The notes beneath the pieces were generated by a model. The model worked only from the letters and a program-made list of their open reading frames with translations. It ran no database searches and had not been told where the DNA came from. Of a stretch of DNA of 64,000 bases, positions 62,912 through 64,000 are shown in pieces (position 1 is the stretch's first letter; the number at the start of each line of letters is the position of its first letter). Source of the stretch: Endozoicomonas_A sp049275935 (GTDB lineage: Bacteria > Pseudomonadota > Gammaproteobacteria > Pseudomonadales > Endozoicomonadaceae); contig NZ_CP184830.1 in the NCBI RefSeq assembly GCF_049275935.1, forward strand, positions 2,294,001 through 2,358,000, written 5' to 3'. The position numbers and the translations under genes were made by a program.

Positions 62912-63898
62912 TTACCGGCGCCTTAACCCCTGCCAGTGGCTGGTTTTCTTGGCATAACGCTGTTTTAGCTCTGCCAGCTTCCGATCGTAGGTTGTTTGTC
63001 TGTCGAGCATTTTGGCCATGAGTTGAAGATCACCAAGCTCTGCAGACAATTCAGAATACACCGTAGAAGAACGCCTTTTCTCAAACAACTCTTCCACCCG
63101 GCGCCAGCAGGCATCTTCATTGGCGGCCACAGTTGCGGCCTTTTCCTGTTGTTGCCGCAGCTTCTGTTCCATAGCCTTTTCATGGGCCTTTTTCCGCAAT
63201 TCCTCGGCGGAAGCCAGCAGTTGGCCAACCGTGACCGAACTGCTGGAGGGCACCTCCTGAGCCCGATCAACCAGTGCTTCCGGCTGAACACTGACATAAT
63301 CCGGTTTGACCCGGGCCGACGCTACAACCCGCTGAGCATCGAGTTTCAGGAAGTCACACAACGCATTCTGGCTGGCAGAAAGATCATCAATGCCGGGTGA
63401 GATGGCGGGGGAAAGGGAATCTGGCTCCAGCCAGTCCATTTGAGATAACCAGGACAGATACAGTGAACGGTAGTCACCGTGCATCAGCTCATTGCGAATG
63501 TTCAACAGGCTGCCCATCCAGCCATCACCTTCATCCCAATCGTCGTCGTAGCCGTCTTCATTTTCATAAGCAAACTCAATGATCCAGTGACCAGCCACCC
63601 CAGTGTAACTGCTGGTATCATTCACCAGATAACGAAGCAGCAGCGACTCATCGATAAGATTTCGAGGCATCTTGATGGCAAAAACCTTGTAGCCAAAATT
63701 GGAAACATAAACATAAGCATCAAAAAATCTGCTCAGCAACTGCCTCGGGTCGGCTTTTAAATCACCGTAGTTATAAGTGTTACAAAACCGGGTAGACGAT
63801 ATCTGTGCCCGGCTGGAAATCCCCCGGAGATGGCCCATCTCCTCTTTGGACAACTGTCGGTCAACGGCTACCAACTCATAATACTGGTATTCAGTCAT
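62912..63898 (-). CDS. conserved protein of unknown function, 328 residues
   Basis: The N-terminal half (EYQYYELVAVDRQLSKEEMG, LRGISSRAQISSTRFCNTYN, YGDLKADPRQLLSRFFDAYV) is a compact domain that I associate with a widespread family often next to SWIM zinc-finger genes. An acidic loop (EDGYDDDWDEGDGW) follows. The C-terminal third is a long charged helix (EELRKKAHEKAMEQKLRQQQ) ending in basic residues, probably a coiled coil. No catalytic motif is seen. It is 14 bases after the partial gene at the window edge, so they form an operon. The association with SWIM proteins is from memory and unverified here. Confidence 0.6.
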   Translation of the reverse strand: MTEYQYYELVAVDRQLSKEEMGHLRGISSRAQISSTRFCNTYNYGDLKADPRQLLSRFFDAYVYVSNFGYKVFAIKMPRNLIDESLLLRYLVNDTSSYTGVAGHWIIEFAYENEDGYDDDWDEGDGWMGSLLNIRNELMHGDYRSLYLSWLSQMDWLEPDSLSPAISPGIDDLSASQNALCDFLKLDAQRVVASARVKPDYVSVQPEALVDRAQEVPSSSSVTVGQLLASAEELRKKAHEKAMEQKLRQQQEKAATVAANEDACWRRVEELFEKRRSSTVYSELSAELGDLQLMAKMLDRQTTYDRKLAELKQRYAKKTSHWQGLRRR

Positions 63899-63912
63899 GC
63901 TTTTTATGCCTA

Positions 63913-63999
63913 TTACACCTTCTTACGCCTGCGTACCTCATCAAGGCTGATCACATTATCTGGTAGAGCCAATGATGCCTCCTGCCCGTTAAGAGTAGT
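63913..63999 (-). CDS. 3' end of a gene entering from beyond the window
   Basis: Twenty-eight codons and a stop: LNGQEASLALPDNVISLDEV then RRRKKV. The frame is open to the window edge, and its stop lies 15 bases before the ATG of the 328-residue gene. Too short to assign; a SWIM zinc-finger protein would be the expected neighbour. Confidence 0.5.
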   Translation of the reverse strand, partial: TTLNGQEASLALPDNVISLDEVRRRKKV

Positions 64000-64000
64000 T

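Overview
The window is a chromosomal segment of a gammaproteobacterium. The 16S-tRNA-Ile-tRNA-Ala-23S-5S order, the housekeeping genes (radD, selO, yggX, mutY, asmA-type, hisB/H/F, serB), the mix of ankyrin, RhuM and secreted orphan proteins, and the large load of repeats and expanded gene families all suggest an Endozoicomonas-like marine symbiont (order Oceanospirillales). That placement rests on recognition of the 16S and gene styles, not on a search.

Layout. 1-5.9 kb: an rRNA operon, truncated at its 5' end by the window edge. Its 23S gene carries two intervening sequences, at helix 25 and helix 45; the second encodes a four-helix-bundle IVS protein. 6-18.2 kb: a formate/nitrite-type channel, an ankyrin protein, radD, an IS200/IS605-like relic with a MITE nested in its end hairpin, an S24-type regulator, two identical tRNA-Phe genes, yggX, selO, a signal-peptide-bearing kinase-like protein, an acyltransferase and mutY. 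18.5-33.2 kb: a TDT-family transporter followed by a tandem array of five paralogous proteins of about 683-698 residues. From their motifs I assign these to the amidoligase (COOH-NH2 ligase, glutamine-synthetase-like) fold. The array carries recombination scars, including a displaced mutY fragment, and a block with MITEs lies between copies 4 and 5. 33.2-36.2 kb: a Zur-box-preceded zinc uptake set (His-rich outer-membrane protein, ZnuA-like, ZnuB-like, no ATPase gene). 36.3-44 kb: asmA-type, a triple-SPOR protein, a GGCT-like exported protein, then hisB-hisH-DUF4870-hisF with hisA absent. 44-50.2 kb: an exported protein with a hexanucleotide repeat in its signal peptide, an AlbA_2/ATPase protein, a frameshifted PHP-plus-SMC ATPase (TrlF-like) gene and an AhpA/YtjB-type membrane protein. 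50.3-60.1 kb: an accessory island between ahpA and serB, with an IS3-family element inside a RhuM relic, a second frameshifted rhuM, an hsdM remnant, three tandem copies of a 1.28-kb unit encoding a small orphan protein family (one copy carrying a second hairpin-targeting MITE), and a secreted orphan. 60.1-64 kb: serB, two small orphans, a degenerate AbiE toxin-antitoxin locus and a conserved protein of unknown function.

How it fits together. The core backbone is recognisable as two conserved neighbourhoods, his/asmA/mutY/yggX and ahpA/serB. Both have been opened by accessory DNA. The two accessory gene families (amidoligase-like array and small-protein array) each sit in one gap, each grew by tandem duplication of gene plus flanks, and share traces of the same flanking sequence near 30.2 kb. 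The amidoligase-like array is the best candidate for an undescribed system: all five copies keep every putative catalytic motif. No CRISPR array, prophage or origin was seen.
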